This document shows, piece after piece, positions 5,388-11,082 of a stretch of 11,082 nucleotides of DNA (positions are counted from its first letter, which is position 1; every line of letters begins with the position of its first letter). Location of the stretch: assembly GCA_030669135.1 (NCBI GenBank), contig DAOVEE010000045.1:1-11082 (forward strand), in the 5' to 3' direction. The position numbers and the translations under genes are program-made. The notes beneath the pieces were generated by a model, which did no database searches, was not told the origin of the DNA, and saw only the letters and a program-made list of their open reading frames with translations. This DNA is from Candidatus Bathyarchaeota archaeon. GTDB lineage: Archaea > Thermoproteota > Bathyarchaeia > TCS64.

Positions 5388-6299
5388 TTACGTATTTTCG
5401 AGAAGCCTCTCCGCGAACCACTCCACGTCGAAGGGCTGCAGGTCCTTATACTCCTGGCCGACACCCACGTATATGATGGGCTTGCCTGTTAGGTAGCTGA
5501 CGCTGAGGCTGCTGCCTCCCTTGGCATCTGCGTCGACCTTGGTGAGAACCGCGGCGTCGAACCCGACTTGCTCGTTGAAGGTCATGGCCTGCTCCGTGGC
5601 GTCGTTGCCTATGAGGCTGTCCAGGATCATTATTGTGAGGTCTGGCTGGACTACACGCTTAATCTTCTGGAGCTCGTCCATGAGGTTCCGGTTCGTCTGC
5701 ATACGCCCAGCGGTGTCGATCAGAACGACGTCGACGCCCTGGGCCTTGGCGTGCTCGACGGCGTCGAAGCCAACTGCAGCCGCGTCGGAGCCGTACCTGT
5801 GCCTGATGACTCTGACGCCGAGGCGCCGCCCATGCTCCTCAAGCTGCTCTATGGCGCCCGCCCTGTAGGTGTCCGCTGAGGCGAGGACGACGGTGAATCC
5901 TTCATCCATGAGCAGCCTGGACATCTTCGCTATGGTGGTGGTCTTGCCTGTGCCGTTGATGCCTACGAACATGACGACGAAGGGCTCTCCCCTCGTCTTG
6001 GCCTCGGATACGAGTTTGAGCAGATCCATGCTGCCTGAGCCGTTCATCACAGATTCCAGCGACGCTTTGAGAGAGTCATGGATCAGCTTAGATTTGTCTC
6101 CGAACCGGGGTACGTCCTCGCCGAGAAGCCTCTCCTTGAGCTCGCTGCAGACCTTCTCCGCGACCTCGACGGAAACGTCGTTTCCGATGAGCTGAAGCTG
6201 CAGATCCCATAGAATCGGGTCCAGATCCTTCTCCGTTAGCCCAGCACTATTTATCCTGTTGACTATGCCTTTGAGTCCCTGACGGAGCTTCTCGAACAC
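5388..6299 (-). CDS. ftsY: signal recognition particle receptor FtsY
   Basis: FtsY docks the ribosome-SRP complex at the membrane through paired GTPases. The 303-residue product has an N domain (about 1-95) and a G domain. G1 is GINGTGKT (113-120), the insertion region has ADTYRAGA (142-149), G3 is DTAGR (195-199), G4 is TKVD (253-256), and the closing loop is GVGQ (279-282). The acidic A domain of many bacterial FtsY proteins is absent, as is common in archaea. The segment usually reading DALTGND is DSLIGND (227-233), a mild variation. The start is GTG, overlapping the prefoldin stop by one base (TAGTG). Confidence 0.97.
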   Translation of the reverse strand: MFEKLRQGLKGIVNRINSAGLTEKDLDPILWDLQLQLIGNDVSVEVAEKVCSELKERLLGEDVPRFGDKSKLIHDSLKASLESVMNGSGSMDLLKLVSEAKTRGEPFVVMFVGINGTGKTTTIAKMSRLLMDEGFTVVLASADTYRAGAIEQLEEHGRRLGVRVIRHRYGSDAAAVGFDAVEHAKAQGVDVVLIDTAGRMQTNRNLMDELQKIKRVVQPDLTIMILDSLIGNDATEQAMTFNEQVGFDAAVLTKVDADAKGGSSLSVSYLTGKPIIYVGVGQEYKDLQPFDVEWFAERLLENT

Positions 6300-6745
6300 T
6301 ACTGTGCACCCTGGAAGGCGTTCTGGATCTCCATTGATAACCTTTCTGCCATTCCCTGATGGGACTCGAGCTGGGCGAGTATCTGGCCCAGTTGCTGCTG
6401 GACGGCGCCCTGCGCCTGCTCCATCCCCTGGAGCCGTTCACCGATGTCCTCGACGGCTTTCTCGCAGTCCATCTCCATGGAGACATCCGCTCCTATGCCC
6501 ACAACGACTTTGCTGATATCGCCGAGCTGGGCGTCCATGAACACGCCTCCCCCCACAGGGACGAGGAGCGGGTTCCCGGACTCGATGCCCTTGAGGTCCC
6601 TGAGCGAGCCCTGCGCCAGCCGAAGCTCGGATATGGAAGAGGTGAGAAGCTGAAGCCTCTGGTTGAGTACATCGACGGAGCCCTCCATCATCCTCATCTC
6701 GGTGACGAAGCGCCTGAGCTGCTTCTCCTTCTCCTGTTGGCTCAA
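6299..6745 (-). CDS. pfdA: prefoldin alpha subunit
   Basis: Prefoldin is a hexameric jellyfish-shaped chaperone that hands unfolded proteins to the thermosome. The alpha subunit has two coiled-coil arms around a beta hairpin. The 148-residue product shows both arms (about 1-50 and 95-145, rich in Gln, Glu and Leu heptads). The hairpin region between them has LLVPVGGGVFMDAQLGD and VVVGIGADVSMEM, typical of the alpha subunit. The start is TTG, 4 nt after the LX stop, with GAGGAG close upstream. Its place between LX and ftsY is the usual archaeal order. Confidence 0.95.
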   Translation of the reverse strand: MSQQEKEKQLRRFVTEMRMMEGSVDVLNQRLQLLTSSISELRLAQGSLRDLKGIESGNPLLVPVGGGVFMDAQLGDISKVVVGIGADVSMEMDCEKAVEDIGERLQGMEQAQGAVQQQLGQILAQLESHQGMAERLSMEIQNAFQGAQ

Positions 6746-6749
6746 CGGT

Positions 6750-6950
6750 TTACTCCTCTGGCTGCTCTTCCTCTACGCTTTGGATGGAGATCTGGTGTCG
6801 CTTGGCGCGGTGGCGGCTCCCCATCTCGCTGTAGATCTTCTCCACTGCATGCTCCTCCTTGGCAGCCGACACCAGCTTGTTGAAGGTGAGGGGCTCGAAG
6901 AAGTGTTTCTTCATGATCTCGCCCTTGACCCTGAAAATTTTGACGCTCAC
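6750..6950 (-). CDS. rplX: ribosomal protein eL20 (LX/L18a)
   Basis: LX is a small archaeal large-subunit protein related to eukaryotic L18a. The 66-residue product starts VKIFRVKGEI and contains EPLTFNKLVSAAKEEHAVEK and IYSEMGSRHRAKRHQISI, all hallmarks. A Glu-rich tail ends it. The start is GTG, which overlaps the eL31 stop in the GTGA arrangement, so the two genes are translationally coupled. In many archaea an aIF6 gene sits between eL31 and LX; here there is no room for one. Confidence 0.95.
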   Translation of the reverse strand: MSVKIFRVKGEIMKKHFFEPLTFNKLVSAAKEEHAVEKIYSEMGSRHRAKRHQISIQSVEEEQPEE

Positions 6951-7210
6951 TGCTCTGCCTCCGCCAGCTCCACCACGACGACGCCCTCGTCGTCCTTCGT
7001 CATCTTGACCCGGATCTTCCGCGGCGGTTTCTTGATGCCCCGGGCCCAGATGTACTCGTTGACTGCGGGGTCGATGACAACTGCGGTGGGTTTCATGTGG
7101 CGCTCAGTGAACTTCTTGAGCACCATCATGGCCTTCTCGGCTCTCCTGTATCTCTGAGCGATCCAGGCCTTTCCCAGAGGGACCGTGTATACTCTTTCTT
7201 CCTCCGACAT
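6947..7210 (-). CDS. rpl31e: ribosomal protein eL31
   Basis: eL31 sits near the polypeptide exit tunnel of the large subunit. The product is 87 residues. It contains YTVPLGKAWIAQRYRRAEKA, then VVIDPAVNEYIWARGIKKPP and a beta strand PRKIRVKMTKDDEGVVVVEL, all family features. The ATG is preceded by GGATGAG about 6 nt upstream and lies 12 nt after the eL39 stop. Its own stop is TGA, one of the few TGA stops in the window, which argues that UGA keeps its normal meaning in this organism. Confidence 0.96.
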   Translation of the reverse strand: MSEEERVYTVPLGKAWIAQRYRRAEKAMMVLKKFTERHMKPTAVVIDPAVNEYIWARGIKKPPRKIRVKMTKDDEGVVVVELAEAEQ

Positions 7211-7222
7211 AACTGACTCATC

Positions 7223-7381
7223 CTAGAGACGTAGCTTCCTGTTACGCCAGTTCCTTCTGCTCTTAGGGCTCCACCGGACCTTGCCTCTGGTCTTGGCGAT
7301 GATCCAGGCGGGCACCGACTTCTTTGCCTTCCCCGCCTTCGAGAGGCGGAGCTTGTACGCGAGATGCTTGTTTCGTGCCAT
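7223..7381 (-). CDS. rpl39e: ribosomal protein eL39
   Basis: This 52-residue, very basic protein runs from MARNKHLAYKLRLSKAGKAK to a C-terminus ending RNRKLRL. The KLRL, VPAWIIAKTRGKVR and RRNWR segments match eL39, which lines the exit tunnel of the large subunit. Start ATG at 7381 lies 4 nt after the PDCD5 stop, with AGGAG inside the end of that gene. The C-terminal residues after the usual RRxWRR are slightly longer and more basic than in most homologues I know. Confidence 0.95.
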   Translation of the reverse strand: MARNKHLAYKLRLSKAGKAKKSVPAWIIAKTRGKVRWSPKSRRNWRNRKLRL

Positions 7382-7385
7382 TTTT

Positions 7386-7724
7386 CTATACTCTCCTTAT
7401 GGTTATGTCCCTCTTTGTCTGCTGGCTCTGTATCTGAGCGAGCAACCGCTTCAAGACTTCGTCTGTGATCGGCAGAGCCACGCGCCCCGTCTGCGCTATC
7501 TGTATGAGCTGTAGCTCAATCTGCGCCGCGAACTCGGGCTGCACTAGCTTCACGTTCGTCAGTCTCTGCCTCGCTTCAGGTGTGAGGATCTTTCGGAGGA
7601 TGCCTTGTTTCTGGGCTTCCGCTTCCTGCTGTGCCAGCGCGGTCTCTTCATGCTGGCTCCGCTGAGCCTGAATCTGGGCCATCCGTTGCTGCCTTAGCCT
7701 CTCAAGCTCCTCGTCTGAAGACAT
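7386..7724 (-). CDS. PDCD5/TFAR19-family DNA-binding protein
   Basis: The 112-residue product matches the archaeal PDCD5 family, small helical-bundle proteins that bind DNA. Their precise role is not settled. Visible features are the N-terminal RLRQQRMAQIQAQ helix, a Gln/Glu-rich second helix, then GILRKILTPEARQRLTNVKL in the core. The C-terminal DEVLKRLLAQI and basic TKRDITIRRV end it. It lies between eS19 and eL39, the usual archaeal position, with 10-nt and 4-nt gaps, so it is translated from the ribosomal-protein mRNA. Confidence 0.95.
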   Translation of the reverse strand: MSSDEELERLRQQRMAQIQAQRSQHEETALAQQEAEAQKQGILRKILTPEARQRLTNVKLVQPEFAAQIELQLIQIAQTGRVALPITDEVLKRLLAQIQSQQTKRDITIRRV

Positions 7725-7734
7725 CGACTTTCAC

Positions 7735-8190
7735 TTAGTAATCCTTGAGCTCTGGACGCTCCCTGTCCAGGTCTCTCTTTATCTGGGTGCTCATGGCGTC
7801 CAGAAGGCTGCGTCCCTTACCGGTGACTGTTCTACCTTTGACGCCTTTCTTCTGGGCGAGGCCGGCCTGTTCAAGCTGCTGAAGTATGGTTCTTATGATG
7901 TTGCCGCCTGCCTTAGCGAAGTGGGCGGGTCTGACGCCTCTCCTCTTCCTCCCGCCGTACTCCTTCCTGAGCCTCGAGACCCCTACGGGGCCGTTCATGT
8001 AGAGCTTTCGTATGATGGATGCGCTCCTCACGTACCACCAGTCGGGGTTCTGAGGAATCCGTTCAACGTGGCTTCCTGTCTTCACGTAGCCTGACCACTC
8101 CGGCGGCTGGAGGTCTCCCACGTTCTCCTTGAAGTACCCTGAGAGCCGTTCTATTAGCATGTCAGCCGGTACGTCGTATGCTGTCGTCAT
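7735..8190 (-). CDS. rps19e: small-subunit ribosomal protein eS19
   Basis: eS19 sits in the head of the small subunit and assists 30S maturation. The 151-residue product has DVPADMLIERLSGYFKENV at the N-terminus, DWWYVRSASIIRKLYMNGPV centrally, then RLRKEYGGRKRRGVRPAHF and a C-terminal winged-helix part with LLDAMSTQIKRDL. These are clear family features. It is the first gene of a run extending through secE and has a TATA box upstream at 8231-8240. Confidence 0.96.
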   Translation of the reverse strand: MTTAYDVPADMLIERLSGYFKENVGDLQPPEWSGYVKTGSHVERIPQNPDWWYVRSASIIRKLYMNGPVGVSRLRKEYGGRKRRGVRPAHFAKAGGNIIRTILQQLEQAGLAQKKGVKGRTVTGKGRSLLDAMSTQIKRDLDRERPELKDY

Positions 8191-8230
8191 TTTTCTTCTT
8201 CCCAGACGTTTGAACCATACAGGTTTCCGA

Positions 8231-8240
8231 CATATATACC
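8231..8240 (-). promoter_or_regulatory. TATA box of eS19 operon
   Basis: GGTATATATG on the minus strand predicts a start near 8210, leaving a leader of about 20 nt before the ATG at 8190. All genes from eS19 to secE follow with gaps of no more than 38 nt, so this is probably the main promoter of the eight-gene transcript. Confidence 0.6.
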
Positions 8241-8293
8241 TAGTCTTTTACGTATGGCTCAGCATCTTTTAACCTTAGAGATAAGATAAAAAA

Positions 8294-8439
8294 GTTTAGG
8301 CTGAGCGGAATCTATCCCACCGTTACGTTGTGGAGCTTCACCAGATTTTTGATGAGACGCTGTATGGTTTCCCCACCATATAGGGTGCGGCGGCGGATGC
8401 AGTAACAAGTAAAATCGGTGTCATTTTTTGGAGTTTTTT
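8294..8439. ncRNA. candidate small structured RNA, strand unresolved
   Basis: The island contains a 9-bp stem CTGTATGGT/ACCATATAG with one G-U pair and a 6-nt loop (8360-8383). Longer-range pairs are also possible: CACCG (8329-8333 region) with CGGTG near 8416-8420, and GTTAC with GTAAC. On the plus strand a TATA-like GATAAAAAAG (8285-8294) precedes it and two T6 tracts follow. On the minus strand a better TATA box GATATAAAAAAC precedes it and a T6 tract (8288-8293) follows. No box C/D, box H/ACA, tRNA or SRP signature was found. This is inference from composition and signals only. Confidence 0.3.
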
Positions 8440-8488
8440 ATATCTTATGTGTTAAGTATAAGGGGCATCTACCAACCGTAAATGATGA

Positions 8489-8525
8489 TATACTATTTGT
8501 ATACTGTTAGTAAACGTGTGTTTAC
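8489..8525. promoter_or_regulatory. two dyads, possible operator
   Basis: TATAC-N5-GTATA (8489-8503) and GTAAAC-N4-GTTTAC (8510-8525) are both perfect inverted repeats. Their centres are about 21 bp apart, two helical turns, so they present on the same DNA face. They lie just upstream of the TATA box at 8537-8543, which suits an activator or regulator of the exported-protein gene. Confidence 0.35.
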
Positions 8526-8536
8526 AGATTAAGGTG

Positions 8537-8543
8537 ATATATA
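8537..8543 (+). promoter_or_regulatory. TATA box of exported-protein gene
   Basis: ATATATA within TGATATATACCC predicts a start near 8566, about 10 nt upstream of the GTG start at 8576. It probably also drives the following gene, whose start lies 12 nt after the first stop. Confidence 0.5.
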
Positions 8544-8575
8544 CCCGTTGAACATAGCTCTGTAGGGGCAGAGAA

Positions 8576-9046
8576 GTGAAGAAAAGGAACATCGTACTCC
8601 TCGTGCTGCTACTCCTAGGGTCGATAGTGACGACCACGCAGGCTTGGTCGATAATCCCGATAACGCAGGAGTCATCGTTCTACGAGGCGGAGACGGAGGC
8701 CTCGGACAGGGTCATATCCAACTTCAGATCCAGGCCATTGGGGAAGAACCAGATCTTGATCATTTTTGATGTTAGTGCGGGCACGGAGTATGTCAACGTC
8801 ACGGTGCAGCCCCTCGACGAGTATGGCAACATATTGAACTCGACCGGGCCGGGGTCGAAGATCAAGTACAGCGTAGAAGGAGGAAGCCTCGTAGACTGGA
8901 GAGATTTCCCCATACCTGACAGGGAGATGATTTTCTACTACGAGCACGAAGCCACTACAGGGAGGCAGCTCAAAGTGCTTTTCATAATATCCGATATAGT
9001 GCTCAACTACGAGACCGTTCTAATCGAGATCGAAGACTACACGTAG
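8576..9046 (+). CDS. exported protein with signal peptide, unrecognised
   Basis: The 156-residue product opens with a basic stretch (MKKR), a Leu/Val-rich core (IVLLVLLLLGSIV) and a likely cleavage site after TTTQA near residue 23, a standard Sec signal peptide. The remaining 130 residues alternate hydrophobic and polar positions with no second membrane helix. They suggest an all-beta, surface or secreted domain. Two N-glycosylation sequons are visible (NVT and NST). No cysteines remain in the mature part. The start is GTG; no other start gives a complete leader. It is followed 12 nt later by a soluble Cys-motif protein in the same direction, so the two probably form an operon. I do not recognise the family. 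Confidence 0.8.
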   Translation: MKKRNIVLLVLLLLGSIVTTTQAWSIIPITQESSFYEAETEASDRVISNFRSRPLGKNQILIIFDVSAGTEYVNVTVQPLDEYGNILNSTGPGSKIKYSVEGGSLVDWRDFPIPDREMIFYYEHEATTGRQLKVLFIISDIVLNYETVLIEIEDYT

Positions 9047-9058
9047 AAGGCGGGGTCG

Positions 9059-9754
9059 GTGAGCGGGAAGCGGCAATGCATCTTCGTAGCGGGGAGACCG
9101 TGCCCCTTCCCTGAAGACGAGATCCCCCTACAGACGTGTCAGGTATGCATCGAGGCCTGGAAGACGGATCTGACCGTGAGAGCCCGTACAGGGAATTTGA
9201 CGCCGATGACCCAGCGCACAGTCACTTTAACGGATGGCAGGTCAATGGCGGAGGTCGCCGCGACGCAGGCCAGGCTCAAGGAGATCGATGAACTCTTCGA
9301 GGGCGGCCAGATAGAGCCTGGGGAGTACGTGAGGATGCGGAAGGAGGAGATAGAGCGTCTAATGTTGGACGACGAGCCTGCGCTGAGGCTGGACGGCTTG
9401 GACGTTGAGGCTGAGCACGCCGAGCCCAGGCAGACGCGGGTGGCCGTGGTGGTTAAGTCGCTGTTCGGGAACAGGGTGTACACATCCCCTCCTGGCTGGA
9501 AGCTGCCTGAGGCTGTAAGCGACGCAGTCATCGACCAGATGTTAAAGCTCGCAGACAGACGGTCTCCGGAGAACATCAGGATAGGAGTCGGCGACCACAA
9601 GGTTGCGTGCATCCGGCACGCCAAGGGTAAGATGGCGCTGCTGGTGATAGACATGGACGAGGCGTTCGAGACGTACGAGGCCGAGCTCGCGAGGCTGTCC
9701 AAGGTGTTCAAGGAAGAAAAGGGCTGGTTGAACGCCCTGAAAGAGATGGGTTAG
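9059..9754 (+). CDS. Cys-motif protein with SHOCT-like segment, unrecognised
   Basis: The 231-residue product has three visible parts. Residues 7-30 carry four cysteines (C7, C15, C27, C30, the last pair as CQVC), a possible zinc or iron-sulfur site. Residues 71-102 read RLKEIDELFEGGQIEPGEYV plus a basic/acidic helix, resembling the short SHOCT helical hairpin. Residues 125-231 form an alpha/beta domain with RVAVVVKSLFGNRVY, ENIRIGVGDHKVACIRHAKG and KMALLVIDMDEAFETYE; roadblock-like or profilin-like folds are possible but unproven. There is no signal peptide or membrane segment. Its stop overlaps that of the convergent amidase gene by three bases. The GTG start is preceded by purine-rich sequence. 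The gene is probably co-transcribed with the exported protein. Function is unknown. Confidence 0.8.
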   Translation: MSGKRQCIFVAGRPCPFPEDEIPLQTCQVCIEAWKTDLTVRARTGNLTPMTQRTVTLTDGRSMAEVAATQARLKEIDELFEGGQIEPGEYVRMRKEEIERLMLDDEPALRLDGLDVEAEHAEPRQTRVAVVVKSLFGNRVYTSPPGWKLPEAVSDAVIDQMLKLADRRSPENIRIGVGDHKVACIRHAKGKMALLVIDMDEAFETYEAELARLSKVFKEEKGWLNALKEMG

Positions 9755-10698
9755 CCTCTTAGATACTTCTTGTCAAGCTTGGCCACAACGGTGTAGAGAG
9801 GGTCCACGATCTGGGCTATGCGTGCCTTGCACGCGAGGCTCAGGAAGATGTATGCGTCGTCTCTGTCCCAGCCATAGTCCTCGACCATCCAGTTTATCAG
9901 CTCCCTGTAGGCGAGCCGGGCGGCGTCCTCGAGCGGCCTCGCGCTGCAGACCGTCATGATCTGGTCATCCGACTCGACCCTCGGCCACGCGGTGGTCCTC
10001 TTCTGCACCTGGAACCGCAGCTTCACCACGGCCCCGATCTCTACGGCCGTACCGCATATCTCGCCGTCGCCCTGCACGGCGTGGACGTCCCCGAGGCCGA
10101 AGAGGGCGCCGGGCTGCGAGACCGGCAGATACAGCTTGTTCCCCGGCTTGACGTCGGGTCAGTCCATGTTTCCGCCGTGGGGCCCGGGCGCCAGGGTCTG
10201 TATAGCCTCGTAGGCGGGGGAGACGCCGATGGTCCCTATGAAGGGGTCTACGGGTATCTCTAAGGCCGTTCCGTGGTCGGCCTCGTAGACGACGTTGCCT
10301 CCTTTGATGTAGCTGACCTTGGTCTTGGGCTCCATCAGGTTGAGCCAGCCCTCGAGGGCGCCGAAGCCCGGTATTATGCTTGAGCCGCCCCACTCCGGCA
10401 GCTCTATGCCGAGTATCTCCACCACCAGGGTGTCCCCGGGCTCGGCTCCCTCCACGTAGATGGGCCCAGTCACGGGGTTCAGGGCGCCCACCGCCCCATC
10501 CTCTACGGCCTGCTGAAAGGTGCGCTCAGGGCTGACGACTCCGCCGTAGGCGTCCCAAGTTTCTACCTCGACTGTTTCACCCGGCTTGACGCGGGCGACC
10601 GGCTCGGTGTGTGGGTTCAGCGTCGAGTTGTCATAGGCGGTGAGCTCGTCCTGAGGTTTCTTCGCTATCCTCTTGACCAATACGACCACAGTAACCAC
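9751..10698 (-). pseudogene. acetamidase/formamidase interrupted by in-frame UGA
   Basis: The two halves belong to one 316-codon frame of the FmdA/AmdA family, which hydrolyses formamide, acetamide or similar short amides to ammonia and a carboxylate. The N-terminal half shows VARVKPGETVEVETWDAYGG, GPIYVEGAEPGDTLVVEILG, FIGTIGVSPA and GPHGGNMD. The C-terminal half shows NKLYLPVSQPGALFGLGDVH, QGDGEICGTAVEIG and a normal end. The break is a single TGA (10159-10161, codon 180) right after HGGNMD. The downstream frame is unchanged and intact, so this is a nonsense codon, not a frameshift. It may be a young pseudogene, a read-through or recoded codon, or an assembly error. If UGA stops translation, an internal GTG at 10077 would not rescue activity. 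Start GTG at 10698 is uncertain; GTG at 10689 fits a leaderless mRNA behind a weak TTTAAT box. Confidence 0.85.
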
Positions 10699-10750
10699 TT
10701 GGTTTCACGGGATTAAACGGTTACCCCACGGGTTTGGTGAAAAACGGAAA

Positions 10751-10760
10751 GAATAAAAAT
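10751..10760 (+). promoter_or_regulatory. TATA-like box of L12 gene
   Basis: GAATAAAAAT predicts a start near 10782 and a leader of about 35 nt before the L12 ATG. The nearer CTATAAAC at 10796-10803 is too close to the start codon to act as the TATA box for it. Confidence 0.4.
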
Positions 10761-10816
10761 AGGCGGCGTGGTTGTGTAATAGCAGTCAGAATAGACTATA
10801 AACTGAGGTGAAAAGT

Positions 10817-11082
10817 ATGGAATACATGTATGCCGCCATGCTGCTACACAGCGCAGGCAAAGAGATCACCGAGAACGGGATCAGCAACACTCTCACAGCA
10901 GCGGGGACACAGCCAGATGCCACAAGGATTAAGGCTCTGGTCGCCGCCCTCGCCGAGGTCGACATCGAAGAGGCCCTCAAGGCGCCTGTCTTCACCGCCG
11001 GCGCCGCCCCTGCCGCCGCCCCAGCAGCAGCTGAGGAGGCCGTGGAGGAAGAGGAGCCTGAAGAGGAGAAGAAGGAAGAGGA
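10817..11082 (+). CDS. rpl12: acidic stalk protein L12 (P1 type), 3' end missing
   Basis: L12 dimers bind the uL10 spine and recruit translational GTPases to the ribosome. The visible 88 residues start MEYMYAAMLLHSAGKEITEN and continue with ALVAALAEVDIEEALKA, the dimerisation and uL10-binding domain. An Ala/Pro hinge (GAAPAAAPAAAEE) and a Glu/Lys-rich stretch follow. The conserved GFGLF-type tail would lie beyond the window. GGTGA lies exactly 5 nt before the ATG. In most archaea this gene directly follows uL10; here it is about 7.6 kb away on the opposite strand, next to the amidase gene with divergent promoters. Confidence 0.96.
   Translation, partial: MEYMYAAMLLHSAGKEITENGISNTLTAAGTQPDATRIKALVAALAEVDIEEALKAPVFTAGAAPAAAPAAAEEAVEEEEPEEEKKEE

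Larger units (their letters stand above)
8241..8535. other. gene-free divergent spacer
   Basis: No convincing coding frame is present on either strand. The spacer is AT-rich except for a GC-rich island at about 8300-8415. That island contains a 9-bp hairpin at 8360-8383 and is bounded by T6 on the minus strand (8288-8293) and two T6 runs on the plus strand (8424-8429, 8434-8439). TATA-like sequences lie outside both ends. Two inverted repeats (8489-8503 and 8510-8525) occupy the end nearest the exported-protein gene. Confidence 0.7.

Noticed and set aside
6359..6883. 174-codon plus-strand open frame opposite prefoldin alpha and LX
   Set aside because: It covers two well-identified minus-strand genes with family signatures. 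The openness follows from their codon bias.
8350..8355. TGATGA as box C of a C/D guide RNA (also ATGATGA at 8482-8488)
   Set aside because: No CTGA box D lies downstream at a fitting distance for either, and the CTGA at 8301-8304 is on the wrong side.
8241..8535. CRISPR array or tandem repeats in the long spacer
   Set aside because: No direct repeat of useful length recurs at regular spacing; only short inverted repeats are present.
10140..10160. CCCG/CGGG pairing just after the UGA as a bacterial-type SECIS
   Set aside because: Only four base pairs form and no known SECIS features are present. Archaeal SECIS elements normally lie in untranslated regions.
10078..10161. Frameshift as the cause of the split amidase
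   Set aside because: The distance between the TGA and the second half is an exact multiple of three, and the intervening 27 codons read as family sequence, so no shift occurred.

Overview
The window is archaeal. It carries a nearly continuous translation and secretion cluster whose protein types are archaeal/eukaryotic: eS19, PDCD5, eL39, eL31, eL20/LX, prefoldin alpha, FtsY, SecE, Spt5/NusG, uL11, uL1, uL10/P0 and an acidic P1-type L12. Promoters look like archaeal TATA boxes, several ribosome-binding sites match GGTGA, and many starts are GTG or TTG. Gene sequence is moderately GC-rich and spacers are AT-rich. I cannot place the lineage firmly; a TACK-type archaeon is a low-confidence guess.

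Layout. 1-91 (+): the last codons of a VOC/glyoxalase-like gene. 92-235: a convergent spacer with a strong imperfect hairpin (168-223). 236-2294 (-): two accessory genes, an oligopeptide-type solute-binding protein with no signal peptide and a stand-alone LigD-type 3'-phosphoesterase, each behind its own TATA box placed for a leaderless mRNA. 2340-4852 (-): uL10, uL1, uL11, NusG/Spt5. 4973-5137 (+): an unrecognised one-helix membrane protein wedged between nusG and secE. 5170-8190 (-): SecE, FtsY, prefoldin alpha, LX, eL31, eL39, PDCD5, eS19, tightly packed with 1-4 nt overlaps. 8241-8535: a gene-free divergent spacer holding a GC-rich island bounded by T-tracts and two dyads. 8576-9754 (+): an exported protein and a Cys-motif protein, both unrecognised. 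9751-10698 (-): an acetamidase/formamidase gene interrupted by one in-frame UGA. 10817-11082 (+): the start of the L12 gene, cut by the window edge.

How the genes work together. The core cluster covers ribosome assembly and stalk (uL10, uL11, L12), elongation-factor coupling (Spt5), co-translational targeting (FtsY, SecE) and folding (prefoldin). Three departures from the arrangement I know in other archaea stand out: no aIF6 gene between eL31 and LX, L12 detached from uL10 by about 7.6 kb and on the other strand, and a uL10 lacking the usual acidic tail. I see no CRISPR array, tRNA, rRNA, insertion sequence or obvious defence system. The most unusual items are the UGA-interrupted amidase, the signal-less binding protein, and two possible structured RNAs.
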